DNA of 64,000 bases from Paenibacillus sp. Soil522 (GCF_001428245.1 NZ_LMRV01000036.1:1-64000), one strand, 5' to 3'; shown: positions 35,563-45,959, counted from the stretch's first letter. The notes: a model not told the origin generated them from the sequence alone. Program-made: numbers and translations.

Positions 35563-35619
35563 AGGTTTGCGGTGCAAACCTACATCGTAAGCATCAACTT
35601 AGGTTTGCGGAGCAAACCT
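35563..35619. repeat. Twin hairpin repeats in leader of hypothetical gene
   Basis: Two 19-base perfect dyads, AGGTTTGC-GGT-GCAAACCT (35563-35581) and AGGTTTGC-GGA-GCAAACCT (35601-35619), lie 38 bases apart centre to centre. The nearer one abuts the Shine-Dalgarno of the gene ending at 35129. They could be paired operator sites or RNA hairpins controlling translation. Confidence 0.7.
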
Positions 35620-35815
35620 AATATTTTCATAAATATAAGAACGTATAAAATGCAACCTTACATGCTTATATTCCGCTGCGTATCTAGCCTTTGCCGCCAA
35701 AGAACGGCATCAGCTGTGCTTAAGCTTTGTGGCTATGTATACCTTATTCGCTTTGCATAGGTGAAATTCCTGCTTAAGCATCATAATATCCGCCTTACGT
35801 CCTAAATGATAAAAC

Positions 35816-35846
35816 AAAACCCGCGCCATTTCATGGCGCGGGTTTT
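35816..35846. terminator. Terminator of peroxiredoxin gene
   Basis: The perfect hairpin AAAACCCGCGCCAT-TTC-ATGGCGCGGGTTTT continues into TGTTTTATC on the minus strand. It lies 22 bases after the peroxiredoxin stop and is nearly symmetric, so it may work in both directions. The rest of 35620-35815 holds no recognisable gene. Confidence 0.88.
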
Positions 35847-35867
35847 GAATAATCCGGACGAAATATA

Positions 35868-36416
35868 TTATTTCGCTACCAGAGTTTGTTGGCCTGGTTT
35901 CCAGTTGATTGGGCAAAGTCCGCCGGATTGCAAAGCTTGCAATACGCGAAGCGTTTCGTCAACGCTGCGGCCAACGTTGTTGTGGTTAACAACTTGGTAT
36001 TGTACTTCGCCTTCCGGGTTGATGATGAATAGGCCGCGAAGCGCGATACCTTCTTCTTCAATCAATACGCCGTAGTCACGAGCAACGCTTTTCGTGATGT
36101 CTGCAGCTAGCGGGAATTCAAGCTGGCCAAGGCCATTATCGTTAACCGGCGTGTTGATCCATGCGCGGTGGCTGTGTTTGCTATCAACGCTGACACCAAG
36201 AATTTCAGTGTTCAATTTGCTGAATTCAGCAGCTGCCAAGCTCAAAGCTGTAATTTCAGTTGGGCATACAAATGTGAAATCAAGCGGGTAGAAAAAGAGA
36301 ACCAACCATTTGCCTTTGTAATCCGCAAGTGAAGCAGTACCGAAATCTTTACCGTCTCCTGTTGCTGTTTCCATCGAAAAATCCGGGGCCTGGCGGCCTA
36401 CCAAACGTTCTGCCAT
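35868..36416 (-). CDS. 2-Cys peroxiredoxin (AhpC/TSA family)
   Basis: 182-residue cytoplasmic thiol peroxidase that reduces hydrogen peroxide and organic peroxides. The peroxidatic Cys51 is in PLDFTFVCPTE, and the resolving Cys is in GGLCPINWKPGQ near the C-terminus, so it is the typical 2-Cys type. The ATG at 36416 follows AAGGAGG; a nine-codon longer frame is unsupported. It is a single gene with its own promoter, a PerR-like box upstream and a terminator downstream. No ahpF-type reductase gene is adjacent. Confidence 0.95.
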   Translation of the reverse strand: MAERLVGRQAPDFSMETATGDGKDFGTASLADYKGKWLVLFFYPLDFTFVCPTEITALSLAAAEFSKLNTEILGVSVDSKHSHRAWINTPVNDNGLGQLEFPLAADITKSVARDYGVLIEEEGIALRGLFIINPEGEVQYQVVNHNNVGRSVDETLRVLQALQSGGLCPINWKPGQQTLVAK

Positions 36417-36490
36417 AATAGAAAACCTCCTTGACCTATCCATAAATTTTTATTGTTTATGTCACTTCATCTGTGTGACTTACCTAGTAA

Positions 36491-36519
36491 ATAGTATCAC
36501 TAGTCTAGAATGAAGTCAA
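36491..36519 (-). promoter_or_regulatory. Sigma-A promoter of peroxiredoxin gene
   Basis: TTGACT (36519-36514), 17-base spacer, TACTAT (36496-36491), about 75 bases before the ATG. Confidence 0.75.
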
Positions 36520-36553
36520 TATTATAATCAATATTTGTTTATAATAATTATAA
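36520..36553. promoter_or_regulatory. PerR-type operator, perfect box plus degenerate box
   Basis: TTATAATAATTATAA at 36539-36553 matches the PerR consensus TTATAATNATTATAA at every base. A second, degenerate copy (TTATAATCAATATTT) lies between it and the -35 box. PerR represses peroxide-defence genes in Bacillus, which fits the peroxiredoxin target. Confidence 0.75.
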
Positions 36554-36561
36554 TCTAGACT

Positions 36562-37641
36562 CTACTTTTTAAGAGCGGCTACGACCAAATCGCCCATCTC
36601 CGAAGTTCCAATTGCTTTGCTCTTGTCAACAGCGATGTCGCCTGTACGGTGGCCTGCATCAAGCACTTCCTTCACGGCAGCTTCAATTGCCGCTGCAGCT
36701 TCGTGGTAGCCGAACGTTAGACGGAACATAAGCGCTACAGAAAGAATTGTTGCAATTGGGTTGGAGATACCTTGACCGGCGATGTCAGGAGCCGAGCCAT
36801 GCACCGGCTCGTACAAGCCAAAGCTTCCCTCGCCTAGCGAAGCAGACGAAAGCATACCGATTGAACCAGTCAGCATCGCAGCTTCATCGCTAAGAATATC
36901 GCCGAACATGTTTTCAGTTACGATTACGTCAAAGCTTGAAGGACGACGAAGCAGCTGCATCGCACAGTTATCGACAAGCACATGCTCAAGCTCAACCTCC
37001 GGGTATTCAGGCGCAATCCGGTTAACGACTTCACGCCATAGACGGGATGTTTCGAGAACGTTCGCTTTGTCAACTGAAGCAAGGCGTTTGCCGCGAGTCA
37101 TCGCGATATCGAATGCTTGGCGAACGATACGTTCAATTTCTTGTACATTGTATACGCAAGTATCAACCGCTTCTTCGCCGCCAGCGCCTTCGCGGCGGAA
37201 TTTCTCGCCGAAGTAAATACCGCCAGTCAACTCGCGAACAACGATAAGATCAGTACCTTCAAGAACTTCCGGTTTCAAAGTCGATGCTTCCTTCAAGCAA
37301 TCGAACACAGTAGCCGGACGAATGTTCGAGAACAAACCTAGCGCTTTACGAATGCCGAGCAAGCCTGTTTCCGGGCGAAGCTCCTTCGAGTTGTTGTCCC
37401 ATTTCGGACCGCCGACAGCGCCAAGCAATACGGCGTCTGCGCCTTTGCAAATATCAAGCGTCTCTTGCGGCAGCGGTGTTCCTTTCTCGTCGATTGCAAT
37501 ACCGCCGAACAAGCCGTGCTCCATTTCGAATTTGTAGCCGTAAAGCTCCTCGGTTTTTTTGAGCACTTTAAGCGCTTCACCAACAACCTCAGGTCCGATA
37601 CCGTCGCCGGCAATAACTGCGATTTTTTTTACGTCTGACAT
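36562..37641 (-). CDS. leuB: 3-isopropylmalate dehydrogenase
   Basis: 359-residue NAD-dependent enzyme of leucine synthesis that oxidises and decarboxylates 3-isopropylmalate. The start [20 protein letters not shown], the substrate-loop Arg residues in [16 protein letters not shown], the metal and dinucleotide region [20 protein letters not shown] and [20 protein letters not shown] are all present. The Shine-Dalgarno AAGAGGAG precedes the ATG. It is separated from leuA by a terminator and has its own upstream region with a large palindrome, so it is controlled apart from ilvBNC-leuA. leuC and leuD are not in the window. Confidence 0.97.
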   Translation of the reverse strand: MSDVKKIAVIAGDGIGPEVVGEALKVLKKTEELYGYKFEMEHGLFGGIAIDEKGTPLPQETLDICKGADAVLLGAVGGPKWDNNSKELRPETGLLGIRKALGLFSNIRPATVFDCLKEASTLKPEVLEGTDLIVVRELTGGIYFGEKFRREGAGGEEAVDTCVYNVQEIERIVRQAFDIAMTRGKRLASVDKANVLETSRLWREVVNRIAPEYPEVELEHVLVDNCAMQLLRRPSSFDVIVTENMFGDILSDEAAMLTGSIGMLSSASLGEGSFGLYEPVHGSAPDIAGQGISNPIATILSVALMFRLTFGYHEAAAAIEAAVKEVLDAGHRTGDIAVDKSKAIGTSEMGDLVVAALKK

Positions 37642-37788
37642 AATAAAGTAACACTCCTCTTTTTCAATTAAACTTGTCCGTCTAATGTACCCGAAACCTC
37701 ATCATACAAATAAACCTATAAACTCATTCTCAGTCTATTATCATTTGTACCATAAATCCCGAACGATTACAAAGATATAAAATCTATT

Positions 37789-37815
37789 GACTCTATAGAC
37801 TGTACCTATAGAGTC
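37789..37815. promoter_or_regulatory. Perfect palindrome upstream of leuB
   Basis: Ten-base arms GACTCTATAG (37789-37798) and CTATAGAGTC (37806-37815) are separated by seven bases, about 150 bases upstream of leuB and just past the leuA terminator. No T run follows, so it is more likely a protein-binding site. The binding protein is unknown. Confidence 0.55.
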
Positions 37816-37851
37816 TACCTTTACGCATACCCGCTCTATTTCACCCTAAAT

Positions 37852-37887
37852 AAAAAGCTCATTGCCTTTTGTTCAAAGGCAATGAGC
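37852..37887 (-). terminator. Terminator of ilvBNC-leuA operon
   Basis: Arms GCTCATTGCCTTT and AAAGGCAATGAGC are followed on the minus strand by TTTTTATTT, 16 bases after the leuA stop. Confidence 0.92.
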
Positions 37888-37903
37888 CGTTCGTCAATGA
37901 AGG

Positions 37904-39448
37904 TTAGATCAGGCTCATCTTATCGCGGCGGCCTGGTGACTTGCGCTTTTCGATCAAGCGGTTAAGCGCGTCGATATATGCCCGCGCACTCGCTTCAAGG
38001 ATATCCGTGCTTAGTCCGCGGCCTTGCGCAGAAATTTCATCCTGCTTCAGAACAACGTGTACCTCGCCCTGTGCATCCTTGCCTTGCGATACGGATTTGA
38101 TCGAATATTCCTCAAGCTCTACATTCTCCTGCGTAACCTTATCGATGGCATTGTAGATCGCATCCACGGAACCGTTGCCGATTGCCACTTCTTCTGCGAC
38201 CCCGCCCTCGTCTTTACGAATTCGAACGGAAGCGCTTGGAGTGGATTGATTGCCATAGCTCACCTGAATCGTCTCTAAGGTGAATACCTCCGGCGTATCA
38301 ACAAGCTTCTCCTCGATCAAAGCGAGAATATCCTCATCGCTGACGTTTTTCTTGCGATCCGCCAAATCTTTAAACTTGGCGAACGCTGCGTTAACCGCTT
38401 CTTCATCAAGCTCGTAGCCTAGGTCGATCAGCTTCTCGCGGAATGCATGGCGTCCGGAGTGCTTGCCGAGCACAAGCTTTGATTCCTTCAGGCCAATCGT
38501 ATCCGGTGAAATGATCTCATAGGTCGTTTTTTCCTTCAGCATGCCATCCTGATGAATGCCGGACTCATGCGCGAACGCATTGGCTCCGACAATCGCTTTA
38601 TTGCCCGGTACAACCATGCCCGTCAGCTTGCTGACCAGGCGGCTCGTCTTGGCAATTTCCTTCAGGTTCAGCGTCGTTTGGGCACCGAAGAAATCAGGAC
38701 GTGTAGCAAGCGCCATAGCGATCTCTTCGATAGCTGTATTGCCGGCACGTTCCCCGATTCCATTGATCGTACCCTCGACTTGATCGGCACCGTTCAAAAT
38801 CGCAGCCAGCGCGTTGGCAGTCGCCATACCGAGATCATCATGGCAATGCGCACTAAGCTGAATCGTTTCGATATTCGGTACATTTTCCTTCAACGTTTTG
38901 AAAATATTTCCGAATTCCTGCGGATTCATATAACCAACCGTGTCCGGAATGTTAACGACCGTCGCGCCTGCTTTGATCGCCATTTCCGTAACCTCGCATA
39001 AGAAATCCAGCTCCGTACGGCCAGCGTCCTCAGGCGAAAATTCGATTTTATCAAAATATTGCTTGGCATAGCGAATCGCGCGATCCGCCGTTTCCAGCAC
39101 CTGCTCCTTCTCCATCCGCAGCTTATGCTTACGGTGAATCGGGCTGGTAGCAAGGAATAAGTGAATGCAAGGATCCTGCGCGCCTATTAGCGCTTCGCGA
39201 ACCGCGTCAATATCCTGCTCGCGCGAACGCGACAAACCGATGATCGTAGCATTCTTAACCGCGCGCGCAACCGCGTTAACCGCAGCCAGGTCTCCTGGCG
39301 AAGCTGCAGGGAAGCCGGCTTCTATACGGTCAACTCCAAGCTTCTCAAGCTGAAGGGCGATCTCTACCTTTTCCTTCGTGTTCAGGTTTACACCTGGAGA
39401 TTGCTCTCCGTCACGAAGCGTTGTGTCGAAAACATAAATTTTCCGCAT
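37904..39448 (-). CDS. leuA: 2-isopropylmalate synthase
   Basis: 514 residues; condenses 2-oxoisovalerate with acetyl-CoA, the committed step of leucine synthesis. The TIM-barrel catalytic domain opens [20 protein letters not shown]. The metal-binding HCHDDLGMA (about 203-211) and [16 protein letters not shown] follow. The C-terminal third is the LeuA allosteric domain that senses leucine. It is the last gene of the T-box controlled operon. Confidence 0.97.
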   Translation of the reverse strand: MRKIYVFDTTLRDGEQSPGVNLNTKEKVEIALQLEKLGVDRIEAGFPAASPGDLAAVNAVARAVKNATIIGLSRSREQDIDAVREALIGAQDPCIHLFLATSPIHRKHKLRMEKEQVLETADRAIRYAKQYFDKIEFSPEDAGRTELDFLCEVTEMAIKAGATVVNIPDTVGYMNPQEFGNIFKTLKENVPNIETIQLSAHCHDDLGMATANALAAILNGADQVEGTINGIGERAGNTAIEEIAMALATRPDFFGAQTTLNLKEIAKTSRLVSKLTGMVVPGNKAIVGANAFAHESGIHQDGMLKEKTTYEIISPDTIGLKESKLVLGKHSGRHAFREKLIDLGYELDEEAVNAAFAKFKDLADRKKNVSDEDILALIEEKLVDTPEVFTLETIQVSYGNQSTPSASVRIRKDEGGVAEEVAIGNGSVDAIYNAIDKVTQENVELEEYSIKSVSQGKDAQGEVHVVLKQDEISAQGRGLSTDILEASARAYIDALNRLIEKRKSPGRRDKMSLI

Positions 39449-39477
39449 TTGTGCAATGCACCTCCGTGAACAGAATG

Positions 39478-39548
39478 ATCCCGGTACGCGCTTGGAGCCG
39501 CTGGGCGATTCATAATGCCCATCGTCCAGCGATCCGGCGAACCGGGAT
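39478..39548 (-). other. Nested RNA hairpin between ilvC and leuA
   Basis: Outer arms ATCCCGGT (39478-39485) and ACCGGGAT (39541-39548) enclose inner arms CGCTGG (39499-39504) and CCAGCG (39526-39531). No T run follows. It may be a processing or mRNA-stability element, as described for the ilv-leu transcript of Bacillus subtilis; here this is inference. Confidence 0.5.
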
Positions 39549-39571
39549 ATTGTCGTTCATTTTAACTGTTA

Positions 39572-41176
<1,605 letters not shown>

Positions 41177-41180
<4 letters not shown>

Positions 41181-42922
41181 TCCGCATCCCCCATGATCAT
41201 TTCATCAATAGTGCTTCCTTGCGCAACCATCGGGTACACGTTCTCTTCTTTGCGAACGACGAACTCAACGACTGCCGGACCTGGATGGCGGAGCGCTTCT
41301 TCCCACACGGCGCGCGCTTCCTCTTTGTTAGAGGCGCGGAAGCCTTTTACCCCGTAAGCTTCGGAGAGCTTAACAAAATCCGGGCTGCCGGAGAGATCGA
41401 TATGGCTGTAGCGGTTGTCATAAATAAGCTCCTGCCATTGGCGAACCATCCCGAGCACCTGGTTATTAATAATAACAACTTTAACCGGAATGTTATTGAT
41501 TGCGCAAATTGCGAGCTCCTGCGCACACATTTGCATGCCGCCGTCACCATTAATGGAAACGACTAAGCGGTCCGGATTTGCCATTTGAGCGCCGATAGCG
41601 GACGGGAATCCAAAGCCCATCGTGCCTAAACCGCCGGACGTTACCCACGAACGCGGCTTGTTGAATTTGTAATACTGTGCAGCCCACATTTGGTGCTGGC
41701 CTACGTCAGTCGTTACAATCGCATCGCCGTTTGTCGTTTCGTGGATCAATTCTACAACCCACTGCGGTTTCAATTCATCCTCGGAATCCTTGTAGGTGAA
41801 CGGATATTGCTCGCTGGACGCTTTGAGCTTCGCACGCCAATCGTCTGCCTTATCCGCACGCTTCGCTTGTTTGTTAACAAGCGCAAGAACCGTCTTCACG
41901 TCACCGACTATCGGAATGTCCGTCGGAACGTTTTTGCCAATTTCCGCAGGGTCGATATCGATATGAACGATTTTCGCCAGCGGAGCGAAGCCTGACAGCT
42001 TACCGGTTACACGGTCATCGAAGCGAGCGCCGATATTAATAAGCAAATCCGCACTTTGAATCGATTTGTTTGCCGTGTACGTGCCATGCATGCCCGGCAT
42101 GCCTAGAAATAACTCATTGCCGCTTGGGAATGCTCCCAAACCAAGCAATGTCGTCGTAATCGGAATTTGTGTCTTCGTTACGAACTCGAACAGCTCTTCA
42201 TGCCCGCCGGAGTATACAACTCCGCCGCCGGCTAGAATGAGCGGACGTTCCGCTTGTTCAATCGCCTTAATGAGCTTATCGACTTGATTTTTGTTAGGCG
42301 AAACCGTCGGGTTGTAGCCGCGGATGCTCACTTCTGTTACCGGCTTGAACAATGTTTGTGCCGCTGAAATGTCCTTTGGTATATCAATCAATACCGGACC
42401 TTTGCGTCCAGTGTTGGCAATGTGGAATGCTTCATGAATAACGCGCGGCAAATCTTCGACATCACGCACCAAGTAGCTGTGCTTTGTGATTGGCATCGTA
42501 ATCCCTGTAATATCCGCTTCCTGGAAAGCATCGCTTCCGATCAGGCTGGAGATGACGTTACCCGTAATAACGACTAACGGGACGGAATCCATGTATGCAG
42601 TTGCAATGCCCGTAACCAGGTTTGTTGCACCCGGACCTGAGGTTGCGATACAAACGCCTACTTTTCCGCTTGCACGGGCGTAGCCGTCAGCTGCATGAAT
42701 GGCACCTTGCTCGTGACGTGTAAGTACATGATTGAAATCGGGGTTTCCGTGCATCGCGTCGTAAATGTACAACACCGCTCCGCCAGGATAGCCGAACACA
42801 CAATCTACACCCTCAAGCAGCAGACTTCTTAGTAATATTTCTGAACCAGATATGACCTCGGGCTTAGAGAGCCTTTCTTTCAATTCCTCTTTTGACTTCA
42901 GTGTTGTACCTTGCGTTACCAT
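41177..42922 (-). CDS. ilvB: Acetolactate synthase large (catalytic) subunit
   Basis: 581-residue thiamine-diphosphate and FAD enzyme making acetolactate or acetohydroxybutyrate. It shows GVDCVFGYPGGAVLYIYDAM with the family's YPGG, RHEQGAIHAADGYARASGK with the catalytic Glu, and the ThDP/Mg motif VSINGDGGMQMCAQELA. The Shine-Dalgarno GAGAGGAGG precedes the ATG. It is the first gene of ilvB-ilvN-ilvC-leuA behind a T-box leader. Confidence 0.97.
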
Positions 42923-42944
42923 CAGTCATCCTCCTCTCAAAAAA

Positions 42945-43317
42945 ACAAAAAAACCTTTCGCTCCTCACGCTTCAAAACGAAGCTACGAGGGACGAAAGGT
43001 ATATCTTCCGTGGTACCACCCAAATTCGTTATACATCTCCCGATGTATAACCTCCACAGGTAAGAACGTCGTGCACATACGTCCAAACCATTGGCACTGT
43101 AACGCTTGCCCTGCGATTCCCCCTATTAGGCAACAGCTTAAGTTGTTGCTTTTCAAGGAAACAGCTCCGAGGTGAGCTCGTAGAAAAGGGATTTTGGCGA
43201 TGGTTGCAGCTGATCCATCCGCTCTCTGATCAAAAGAGCCCTAAGCACTTCGTCCTCATCATTGCTGATTGTGTATTTACCACATGGTGTGTACACCAGT
43301 ACGTGGTAGATAAGACT
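42945..43317 (-). promoter_or_regulatory. T-box riboswitch leader of ilvB operon
   Basis: The minus-strand leader carries the T-box sequence GGGTGGTACCACGG (about 43023-43009). A stem III-like GTTATACATC/GATGTATAAC lies before it. A terminator (42949-43001: CCTTTCG/CGAAAGG outer arms, GCTTC/GAAGC inner, long U tract) ends just before ilvB. Uncharged tRNA pairing with the T-box bulge would favour the antiterminator. A CUC triplet followed by A at 43176-43173 is a candidate Leu specifier, but stem I was not fully folded by hand. Confidence 0.9.
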
Positions 43318-43323
43318 TTCTCT

Positions 43324-43352
43324 ATTATATGCCGAGAATCCCGGTTCGTCAA
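43324..43352 (-). promoter_or_regulatory. Sigma-A promoter of ilvB operon
   Basis: TTGACG (43352-43347), 17-base spacer, perfect TATAAT (43329-43324). Transcription starts near 43317, giving a leader of about 395 bases, right for a T-box. Confidence 0.82.
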
Positions 43353-43479
43353 GAACCATGAGCAACTCTTCACACAAATTGTCATAGGCGCACTCCGCGG
43401 CCGTGACACATATACTATTTTAGCCCCCAAACGGCAAACTCATGCAGCGTTCCAGTGGATTCGGAGCCGCAGAAACGGA

Positions 43480-43941
43480 ATGATGAACATGATTCGAATG
43501 TATGTGCCCAGATTTGATGAAGCTGAGGTTGTCCGCCTCATTCGCACCGAGCTTATCCCTCTGTCGCACTTGGTACACCAGCATGATGCCCAGACGATTC
43601 GCGAGCTTCCGAAGCGATTCCGGCGCGGTGTTACTTATGTAGCATCACTATCCAAAAAAAGCCCACCTATCTCCTTCATTCATTTTGAAGTTATGGGTGA
43701 GGTGCTTTATTTAGATATGATGGTCACGCATCCCGATCACCGTAATAGGCAATGGGGCAGAAAATTAATGGCGCATAGCGAGGCCTATGGCAGGACACAG
43801 CACTGCAAGATTGCCAGGCTGTTTGTCGATCAGGTAAATGATAAAGCCCATCAGCTATACAATAAGCTTGGTTACAATACCGTTCACTACTATCCTGAGC
43901 TGCGCTGCTACGAGCTGCTTAAGCCGCTTGCCCCGCTATGA
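43480..43941 (+). CDS. GNAT family N-acetyltransferase
   Basis: About 153 residues from the ATGATG at 43480. The open frame extends to 43204, but that part is antisense to the ilvB promoter and leader and looks non-coding. The acetyl-CoA binding segment is VLYLDMMVTHPDHRNRQWGRKLM (R/Q-x-x-G-x-G/A form), and the family end is NDKAHQLYNKLGYNTVHYYPE. The ribosome site is weak (ACGGAATG), so the start is uncertain. The acceptor substrate is unknown; it is divergent from ilvB. Confidence 0.78.
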   Translation: MMNMIRMYVPRFDEAEVVRLIRTELIPLSHLVHQHDAQTIRELPKRFRRGVTYVASLSKKSPPISFIHFEVMGEVLYLDMMVTHPDHRNRQWGRKLMAHSEAYGRTQHCKIARLFVDQVNDKAHQLYNKLGYNTVHYYPELRCYELLKPLAPL

Positions 43942-43955
43942 TCACCTAACCGCCA

Positions 43956-44315
43956 TTAATAACCGTCGTACCCTTTGTTGCCATAATCGCCGCCGTAGAC
44001 GTCATAGCCGTTATAGCCATCATATCCGCCATAGCCGCCGCCGCAGCATTTGTTAAAGTTGTTATTGCAGCAGCCTCCACCGAATCCGCCGCCAAAGAAC
44101 GGCAGCGTGCCTATGGCAAGAAGATCGAACAAAACGAGTGGCAGTATCGCTTTCGTTTGCACAACCTTGCCTTTGTCTTTGTTGATTGGAGCTACGATCA
44201 GTTTATTATTATGCACCCGAACGAGCTTGCCGGTGACGACAGAGCCGTCTGGAAGTACTGCATAAATGGATTTGCCAACCAGTTTCCGTACTTGTTGTTT
44301 GGAAACGTTACCCAT
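43956..44315 (-). CDS. Hypothetical protein with Gly/Tyr/Cys-rich tail
   Basis: 119 residues in two parts. Residues 1-75 are a compact KOW or SH3-like stretch (GKSIYAVLPDGSVVTGKLVRV, HNNKLIVAPINKDKGKVV). The rest is a low-complexity tail with FFGGGFGGGCC, FNKCCGGGYGGYDGYNGYD and more. Tyr- and Gly-rich tails of this kind occur in spore coat and exosporium proteins that become cross-linked, so a coat role is a fair guess but not shown. A ribosome site GGAGGGA precedes the ATG. Confidence 0.75.
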   Translation of the reverse strand: MGNVSKQQVRKLVGKSIYAVLPDGSVVTGKLVRVHNNKLIVAPINKDKGKVVQTKAILPLVLFDLLAIGTLPFFGGGFGGGCCNNNFNKCCGGGYGGYDGYNGYDVYGGDYGNKGYDGY

Positions 44316-44435
44316 GCGAAATCCCTCCTTTCCCTTTGTCCTTCAGCATATTCAGGGAAAGAGGCTCTTGTCTGTTTGTTTGTCCTCGGAGCTTATAAAT
44401 GTACGCATACTGCATGATGTAATCATTTAGCTAAA

Positions 44436-44485
44436 CAAAAAAGGGCTGCCCATAAGTCATCGGAATGACAACTTGGACAGCCCTT
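44436..44485 (-). terminator. Terminator of infC-rpmI-rplT operon
   Basis: Arms AAGGGCTG-CC and GG-CAGCCCTT with an inner GTCAT/ATGAC stem are followed on the minus strand by TTTTTTGTTT, 14 bases after the rplT stop. Confidence 0.9.
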
Positions 44486-44498
44486 ATATGTTTAACGC

Positions 44499-44858
44499 CT
44501 ACGCGTTAATTTTTTCTTTTGCAATGCCTGCAAGCGAGTTGAACGAAATGATGTCGTTAACTGCCAGATCAGCAAGGATTTTGCGGTTTACTTCTACGCC
44601 CGCAAGCTTCAAGCCGTGCATGAATTTGTTGTACGAAAGTCCGTTAATACGAGCTGCCGCGTTAATACGAACGATCCACAGTCTGCGGATGTCACGTTTT
44701 TTGTTGCGACGGTCACGGTAAGCATACATAAGGGACTTACCAACTTGCTCCTTCGCTGTTTTAAACAGACGATGTTTCGAACCGAAATAACCTTTAGCTA
44801 GCTTTAAAATTCTTTTGCGACGACGAGTGCGGACAAATCCGCCTTTAACTCTTGCCAT
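44499..44858 (-). CDS. rplT: Ribosomal protein L20
   Basis: 119 residues, standard L20 length. The basic N-terminal helix ([20 protein letters not shown]) and the [20 protein letters not shown] core identify it. It is an early assembly protein of the large subunit, and in Bacillus L20 also binds the leader of its own operon to repress it. It is the last gene of infC-rpmI-rplT. Confidence 0.98.
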   Translation of the reverse strand: MARVKGGFVRTRRRKRILKLAKGYFGSKHRLFKTAKEQVGKSLMYAYRDRRNKKRDIRRLWIVRINAAARINGLSYNKFMHGLKLAGVEVNRKILADLAVNDIISFNSLAGIAKEKINA

Positions 44859-44905
44859 GAGTGGAAACCTCCTGTAGGTTGAATTTGCTTATTTGTTGTA
44901 GCTTA

Positions 44906-45106
44906 TTATTTCAAGTTGCCAAGGCCTTGCTTCAAACGACTAACGTCGCCGGCAGCCATAAGCGGTTGGCCAGCAAGTACGCGTTTTTGACGGCCGGATT
45001 TGTGTGAAAGCAAGTGGTTACGGTAAGCTTTGTAACGTTTTACTTTACCAGTTCCGGTAATTTTGAAGCGGTCTTTCAGACTGCTGTGAGTTTTCATCTT
45101 AGGCAT
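44906..45106 (-). CDS. rpmI: Ribosomal protein L35
   Basis: 66 residues, very basic, beginning MPKMKTHSSLKDRFKITGTG with the SHKSGRQKRVL core of L35. It lies between infC and rplT in the conserved order, with an AAGGAGG-type ribosome site. Confidence 0.98.
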   Translation of the reverse strand: MPKMKTHSSLKDRFKITGTGKVKRYKAYRNHLLSHKSGRQKRVLAGQPLMAAGDVSRLKQGLGNLK

Positions 45107-45140
45107 ATCAGTTATCCTCCTTAAAGTTCTTCATCAGTTG

Positions 45141-45656
45141 TTAACTGTTGGTTTTGGGTGCCAAAATCATAATCATGCTCCGGCCTTCCAGCTTAGGAGC
45201 GCGCTCTACGCTGCATATTTCGGCAACCTCTTTTGAAAGACGATCCAAAATCTTTTGTCCAAGAGACGCATGGGCAATTTCACGTCCGCGGAATCTTACG
45301 GATGCTTTCACTTTATCGCCTTCACCCAGAAACTTAACGACGTTACGGTACTTCGTTTGGTAGTCATTTTCATCAATGTTGGCACGGAACCAAACTTCCT
45401 TAAGATCAACGATCTTTTGGTTTTTGCGAGCTTCTTTTTCTTTCTTTTGCTGCTCATAACGGAACTTGCCATAGTCCATGATGCGGCACACCGGCGGTTT
45501 AGCCGTCGGAGCGACGTTTACCAGATCCAAATTAAGCTCAACAGCAAGCTGCATTGCATCACGAATCGATTTAATGCCGATTTGCTCGCCTTCAGCACCG
45601 ACTAATCGTACTTCTCTGGCCCGGATTTCATCATTGATTTGATGTTCTCTGCTAAT
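45141..45656 (-). CDS. infC: Translation initiation factor IF-3, ATT start codon
   Basis: 171 residues. The longest ATG frame (45554) would cut off 34 residues of the N-terminal domain. The frame continues upstream with SREHQINDEIRAREVRLVGA to an ATT at 45656, nine bases after GGAGG. infC of other bacteria also uses rare AUU/AUC starts, which let IF-3 limit its own translation. Landmarks are PPVCRIMDYGKFRYEQQKKE at the linker and the C-terminal RFRGREIAHASLGQ domain. It is the first gene of infC-rpmI-rplT. Confidence 0.95.
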   Translation of the reverse strand: MSREHQINDEIRAREVRLVGAEGEQIGIKSIRDAMQLAVELNLDLVNVAPTAKPPVCRIMDYGKFRYEQQKKEKEARKNQKIVDLKEVWFRANIDENDYQTKYRNVVKFLGEGDKVKASVRFRGREIAHASLGQKILDRLSKEVAEICSVERAPKLEGRSMIMILAPKTNS

Positions 45657-45882
45657 AACGTGCCACCTCCAAAAATGGTTTTTTCATGTCTTCACACAAT
45701 AAAAAAATGCGGGTTCGCTCGAACCCGCATCTCATAACCGTACATGTATGTCAGTGCATCATTTCGGTTGAAACAATGGAATGACTAATCGATTATCGCG
45801 AACCAGCCAGCTTTAGCCGAAAGGTGAGAAGCGGGTGCTTCTGCTTGTGCGTCATTTAGTTAGTTGAAAATGTTACCGTGTT
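45657..45882 (-). promoter_or_regulatory. Leader of infC operon with L20-type attenuator
   Basis: About 225 bases of untranslated leader. Near its end a terminator hairpin, GCGGGTTC-GAGC-GAACCCGC followed by ATTTTTTT (45730-45701), stands about 45 bases before infC, the arrangement of the L20-controlled attenuator in Bacillus. The antiterminator and L20-binding mimic were not folded. Confidence 0.75.
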
Positions 45883-45912
45883 ACTATACCATAGCCCACG
45901 AAGCTGTGTCAA
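45883..45912 (-). promoter_or_regulatory. Sigma-A promoter of infC operon
   Basis: TTGACA (45912-45907), 18-base spacer, TATAGT (45888-45883), with TSS near 45876. Confidence 0.8.
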
Positions 45913-45959
45913 CGGCTTCGGTGAATATTTTTACAAGCGGCTGTTAAGCTCGCCCTATT

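Noticed and set aside
43153..43377. 74-codon minus-strand frame upstream of ilvB (LIYHVLVYTPCGKYTISNDE)
   Set aside because: It reads like protein, but a perfect sigma-A promoter for the ilvB operon lies inside it and its 3' part is T-box leader; the TTG start has no ribosome site.
43204..43479. N-terminal extension of the GNAT frame
   Set aside because: Antisense to the ilvB promoter and leader, and without acetyltransferase similarity.
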